Shown piece by piece: positions 42,737-45,601 of a stretch of DNA of 45,601 nt. Every line of letters starts with the position of its first letter. Position 1 is the first letter of the stretch. The position numbers were made by a program, and so were the translations under genes. The DNA comes from Streptomyces sp. NRRL F-2664. GTDB lineage: Bacteria; Actinomycetota; Actinomycetes; Streptomycetales; Streptomycetaceae. The stretch is taken from NCBI RefSeq assembly GCF_000719345.1, contig NZ_JOFX01000045.1:1-45601 (forward strand), read 5' to 3'. The notes under the pieces are model-generated. The model saw only the letters and a list, made by a program, of their open reading frames with translations, was not told the DNA's origin and ran no database searches.

Positions 42737-42792
42737 GCGGCAGCACCGCCCGGACGCGCCCGCCGCGCCCGGAAGCCCGTTGCCCCGCTCGC

Positions 42793-43884
42793 CTACCAGT
42801 ACGTTCCCTGCACCATGGCGGCCAGACCGACGTGGTGCAGGATCAGGCCGTCCGGGTCCGCAGGGACCTCGACCTCGCCGAAGTGGGCCTGCCGGTAGGC
42901 GATGCGCAGCATCACGATCGCGTGCCGCAGGGCGGCGTAGAGGGTGTGGAACTCCATGTCCCGCGGTACGTGGCCGGTCAGTTCGGCGTAGCGCCGCTCA
43001 AGGTCGTCCCGGCGCAGGAAGTCCGGCAGACCGGGCTGGCCGAAGCTCACGGTGAGGTCCTGGAAGAACCGGTGGAGGTAGACGGTCCAGCCGAGGTCCA
43101 CCTCGCGCGGGGCGTACGCCGCCATCTCCCAGTCCAGGACCGCCACCGGTGTGAAACCGTCGTAGACGACGTTGCCGATCCGGGCGTCGCCCCAGTTCAG
43201 GACGGAGGGGCCCTCGTCGGCCGGCCACAGCTCCTCCAAGCGGTCGAAGGCCCGCTCGATCAGCGGGGACGGTGCGAGGCCGCGCACCACCCAGGCGTAG
43301 TAGGCGCGTTGGGACTCCACGTGCCGGCGCAGCGGGCTGCCTGCACCCTCGGGCAGCAGGAACTCGGCCTCCTTGGCCGGGAACTGGTCGTGCAGCCGGG
43401 CCAGCAGCGAGATGCTCGCCTCCTGGAGCGCGGCGCGTTCGGAGTCCGACGCCGCGTGCAGCCAGTTGCCCTCGTAGGTGTAGGGCATGACGTCGGGCGG
43501 GACCCGGCCCTGCGCGCGGGCCATCACGAAGAACGGGGCGCCCAGCGGCCCGGGGTCCTCCTCCAGCCACTGCACACGCGGGACGGGCACGTCCGTGTGC
43601 TCGGCGACCAGGCTCATGACGCGGTGCTGACGCGGCATGTCATAGGTCGGGAAGACGGTGTAGGCCGCCGGGTCGGCGGCGAGCCGCAGTGCGCAGGCGC
43701 GCAGCGGGGTGTCCGGGTGCTCCAGGTCGAAGAGCAGGGTCTCGCTGGACATCCCGTTCGAACCGGGGACGCAGACGTTGGTGACCCGCGCCCCGGGGAG
43801 CCGGGGCGCGAGCCAGGCGGCGACGCGCCGGCCGAGCTCCTCGGGCTCTCGGGTGGAGGTGCGCGGACGCGGTGCGGTGGCCAT
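42793..43884 (-). CDS. aminoglycoside-phosphotransferase-fold kinase (ACAD10/11-like)
   Basis: This 363-aa APH-fold protein has a nucleotide-binding lobe (GSNGMSSETLLFDLEH), the hinge FFVMARAQGRVPPDVMPY, a catalytic loop LNWGDARIGNVVYD (Asp and Asn kept, His replaced by Trp), and VLDWEMAAYAPREVDLGW as the metal motif. Such proteins beside CrtC/DUF7064-type genes act on lipid-like alcohols or acyl-CoAs, not on antibiotics. The ATG at 43884 has AGGAGAAGGGG ahead. It is the second gene of an operon with the gene at 43979. Confidence 0.85.
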   Translation of the reverse strand: MATAPRPRTSTREPEELGRRVAAWLAPRLPGARVTNVCVPGSNGMSSETLLFDLEHPDTPLRACALRLAADPAAYTVFPTYDMPRQHRVMSLVAEHTDVPVPRVQWLEEDPGPLGAPFFVMARAQGRVPPDVMPYTYEGNWLHAASDSERAALQEASISLLARLHDQFPAKEAEFLLPEGAGSPLRRHVESQRAYYAWVVRGLAPSPLIERAFDRLEELWPADEGPSVLNWGDARIGNVVYDGFTPVAVLDWEMAAYAPREVDLGWTVYLHRFFQDLTVSFGQPGLPDFLRRDDLERRYAELTGHVPRDMEFHTLYAALRHAIVMLRIAYRQAHFGEVEVPADPDGLILHHVGLAAMVQGTYW

Positions 43885-43958
43885 GGGGACCCCTTCTCCT
43901 GCTCGGACATGGACCTGCGAGGGCTGCGCGGTACGGGGATCGGCGGCCATGCGGCTCG

Positions 43959-43990
43959 GGGGCTACGGGGCTACGGGGCTACGGGGCTAC
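43959..43990. repeat. four 8-bp tandem repeats at a stop codon
   Basis: GGGGCTAC occurs four times (43959-43966, 43967-43974, 43975-43982, 43983-43990). It covers the TAG (43979-43981) and last codons of the minus-strand gene, so copy-number change would still leave stop codons nearby. Confidence 0.9.
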
Positions 43991-45112
43991 GGACGAATAG
44001 TCGGCGAAGCCGCTGGGGTCGTGGCGGCCGAAGCTGCCGTGCTCGAAGATGCCGTGCCCGGTCTGCCCGTCGAGCGTGAAGCGGGCCGAGTGGTCGGTGA
44101 CCCCGAAGGCGGCCATGGGATGGGCGGCCGGATGGGAGAGGTCGTAGACGCGCCGGTCGCTCCAGCCGCGCCCCTGCCAGGTGCCGTGCTGCCAGTCCCC
44201 GGCGGGCGGATAGCCGGCGCCGACGGCCAGCGGGGAGGAGTTGAGTATCTCCACACCCAGTTCCAGGGGCTTGCGCGACGGGTCGGTGAGGTGGACCACG
44301 GCGCTCTCGGGGTGCCGGGTGCCGGGGCGGTAGCGGATGTCGGTGTGCGGCCAGCCGAGCTGGACGTCGGCCCGGCCGCTGTCCTCGGGGAAGACCTGCA
44401 CGGCCTCGTTCAGCGTGCGGTGGCCGTCCGCGTCCTCCTGGGCGATGACCATGACGAAGCGGTCGGCGAACCGGACCGGGATCCAGAGCCAGTGGAAGCC
44501 GTCGGGCCGGTACTCCTCGGCCGCCCGGCCCCCTTCCTCGCCGGGGATCGGCCGCACGCCCCAACTCCGGTCGCGGGTACCGCTCCACTCCCCCGCCGTC
44601 AGGGTGAACTCCTCGCCCTTGGCCCGGATCGTGCCGGTGACGTTGCCGGCCTGCACGAAGCGGCGCCCTTCCAGCATGAGGCGGTCGCCGCGCCGCTGGA
44701 TGTGGTGGGGCTCCCAGACGGCGGGGAACTCCGCGGTCCAGGTGATGTCGTACGAGAGCCCGAGCGCGTCGCCGGCATCGGGGGCGCAGCGCAGCGTGAG
44801 CTGCCTGAGCGGCACGTCGACGACGATCGACAAGGGTCCCACCGAGAGGTTCATGCGGTCGTCGGTGAGCGCGTCGGAGGCCCGGACGGCGAGGAGTTCG
44901 TCACCGAGGCGGAGGGTGGCGTAGGCGTCGATGACACCGGCGTTGGGGTAGACCCCGAGGCCGAGGATCAGGACGGCACGGCCGGCGTGGTCGAAGACGT
45001 GGAAGATACACCGGTCATAGGCGTTCCGGTCCCCGCTCACGAGGTGCTTGATCGACAGGGGGGCCTGGTGGACGGGGTACTCGTCGAGCGCGACGGGCCG
45101 GTCGACGGCCAT
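43979..45112 (-). CDS. CrtC/DUF7064-like beta-barrel protein
   Basis: This 377-aa soluble protein looks like the hydroxyneurosporene-synthase (CrtC)/AttH or DUF7064 group of lipocalin-like proteins: VFDHAGRAVLILGLGVYPNAGVIDAYATLRLGDELL, then GEWSGTRDRSWGVRPIP, HWLWIPVRFADRFVMVIAQEDADG and DYSSVAP at the end. The assignment rests on these local patterns only. It is the first gene of an operon with the APH-like gene, and GGAGG lies 4 bases before the ATG. A TGAC-N5-GTCA operator at 45223 suggests TetR control. Confidence 0.7.
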   Translation of the reverse strand: MAVDRPVALDEYPVHQAPLSIKHLVSGDRNAYDRCIFHVFDHAGRAVLILGLGVYPNAGVIDAYATLRLGDELLAVRASDALTDDRMNLSVGPLSIVVDVPLRQLTLRCAPDAGDALGLSYDITWTAEFPAVWEPHHIQRRGDRLMLEGRRFVQAGNVTGTIRAKGEEFTLTAGEWSGTRDRSWGVRPIPGEEGGRAAEEYRPDGFHWLWIPVRFADRFVMVIAQEDADGHRTLNEAVQVFPEDSGRADVQLGWPHTDIRYRPGTRHPESAVVHLTDPSRKPLELGVEILNSSPLAVGAGYPPAGDWQHGTWQGRGWSDRRVYDLSHPAAHPMAAFGVTDHSARFTLDGQTGHGIFEHGSFGRHDPSGFADYSSVAP

Positions 45113-45175
45113 GGCGGACCTCCAGGTCGGCTTGCATCGGGGCGGGGGCCAGGGCGGGCGAGGACAGGGCGGGCG

Positions 45176-45210
45176 GCGGTGCGGTGCGGTGCGGTGCGGT
45201 GCGGTGCGGT
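45176..45210. repeat. (GCGGT)7 microsatellite
   Basis: Seven perfect 5-base units lie between the operator and the ATG of the gene at 43979-45112, in its probable 5' leader. Copy-number change could alter leader length or spacing. Confidence 0.92.
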
Positions 45211-45222
45211 GATGAACGGATA

Positions 45223-45235
45223 TGACGGTACGTCA
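45223..45235. promoter_or_regulatory. TetR-type operator (TGACG-GTA-CGTCA)
   Basis: Perfect 5-bp arms around a 3-base centre. It has the TGAC-N5-GTCA form found also at 10361-10377. It lies 111 bases before the ATG at 45112 and probably controls that operon. Confidence 0.55.
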
Positions 45236-45497
45236 GAAACGCTGGTCGGCAACAGAGTTCTGACACTCCCTGCCAACCCGACACAGGATGGCGGCAGACG
45301 CCGCGGGGTAGGGCGGCAGCAGGGCGATGGCGGGACGAGCGGACCACGCGGGCGCTCCGCCGGGGGAACGGGGGCCGGAAGACGCCTGGACGGGGACGGG
45401 CAGCGCGGGGCGGCTTCGGTGGGGCGGGAGCCGTGTGCTCGGTATCAGGAACGGTCTGGGGGTTTCCCGTCAGTCCCATCGTCCTTCCGTGCCGGGT

Positions 45498-45568
45498 CGG
45501 TCCGTCAAGGGCGCTTCCTTCGGTCGCGTCGCTTCGCGATGGAGCTTCGCTCCACCCTTGACCGACCG
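45498..45568. repeat. large palindromic element with three inner hairpins
   Basis: Outer arms 45498-45511 and 45555-45568 pair over 14 positions with one C-C mismatch. Inside, three hairpins fit end to end with no spare bases: 45512-45528, 45529-45539 and 45540-45554 (TGGAGC-TTC-GCTCCA), each with a TTC loop. The whole could form a four-way junction in DNA or RNA. It may be a dispersed palindrome, a terminator or a structured RNA. Confidence 0.7.
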
Positions 45569-45573
45569 CCCCG

Positions 45574-45600
45574 TCCCGGAAAGCCGAAAGACTGCCGGGA
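45574..45600. repeat. 6-bp inverted repeat beyond the palindrome
   Basis: TCCCGG (45574-45579) and CCGGGA (45595-45600) pair around a 15-base loop. The window ends here, so its context is cut off. Confidence 0.4.
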
Positions 45601-45601
45601 A

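Larger units (their letters stand above)
45113..45601. promoter_or_regulatory. right-edge intergenic region
   Basis: It holds, in order, a (GCGGT)7 microsatellite, a TetR-type operator, and a large multi-hairpin palindrome with a short stem after it. A minus-strand frame of 154 codons covers part of it but is Pro/Arg-rich and overlaps these elements, so I do not call it a gene. Confidence 0.5.

Noticed and set aside
42793..43884. Aminoglycoside resistance gene
   Set aside because: The APH fold is of the ACAD10/11-like type, with a Trp in the catalytic HxD position, and the context is a lipid-type operon.
45015..45479. 154-codon minus-strand frame at the right edge
   Set aside because: Pro/Arg/His-rich, includes the GCGGT microsatellite read as HRTAP repeats, and overlaps the operator and the real gene start.

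Overview
This window is a high-GC actinobacterial chromosome segment, almost certainly from a Streptomyces species. The evidence is the near-uniform G/C third codon positions, GTG/TTG starts, start/stop overlaps of the ATGA/GTGA type, a conservon (cvnABCD), the sporulation pair smeA-sffA, rbpA with a SigR-type promoter, and a crr-ptsI pair preceded by two DasR-type (dre) boxes. The gene order crr-ptsI ... smeA-sffA ... rbpA-fxsA-ppm1 agrees, from memory, with one region of the Streptomyces coelicolor core chromosome. Most of the window is therefore ordinary core genome rather than an island. I see no tRNA, rRNA, CRISPR array, transposase or integrase.

Layout, left to right. (1) 1-2.7 kb: an odd lower-GC leader, overlapping dre boxes, then crr (EIIA-Glc-like) and ptsI (EI) of the PTS. 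(2) 2.7-12.1 kb: a hypothetical protein, acetoacetate-CoA ligase, a GH31 glucosidase, a NUDIX hydrolase, a VanX-type dipeptidase, a DUF962 protein, and a DUF35/thiolase-fold pair under a palindromic operator. (3) 12.2-16.5 kb: conservon cvnA-B-C-D on the minus strand. (4) 17.5-25.1 kb: a three-gene minus-strand operon encoding a 500-aa protein, a 300-aa protein and a 1564-aa SMC/MukB-like ATPase. The sizes and order match MukF-MukE-MukB, MksFEB and Wadjet JetABC, but no JetD/MksG nuclease gene is adjacent. This is the most interesting system here. (5) 25.3-28.9 kb: the 5-oxoprolinase operon pxpABC and an ECF sigma factor with a membrane partner. (6) 29-33.3 kb: a HEAT-repeat protein, a possible 59-aa small gene, an ankyrin protein, then smeA-sffA. 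(7) 33.3-42.7 kb: a MocR-type regulator, GDPD phosphodiesterase, MFS permease, rbpA, fxsA, ppm1, an amidohydrolase, an Lrp/AsnC regulator and a small Zn-knuckle protein. (8) 42.8-45.6 kb: an APH-like kinase and a CrtC/DUF7064-like protein with an operator of the same form as the one before the thiolase pair, then a highly structured palindromic element at the right edge.

How the parts relate: crr-ptsI feeds the sugar PTS under probable DasR control. The DUF35/thiolase-fold pair and the right-edge operon may share a TetR-type regulon for acyl or steroid-like metabolism. cvnA-D, smeA-sffA and rbpA tie to signalling, sporulation and transcription. The MukFEB-like trio is an unassigned condensin-type machine. 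All family assignments come from reading motifs by eye; no database search was run.
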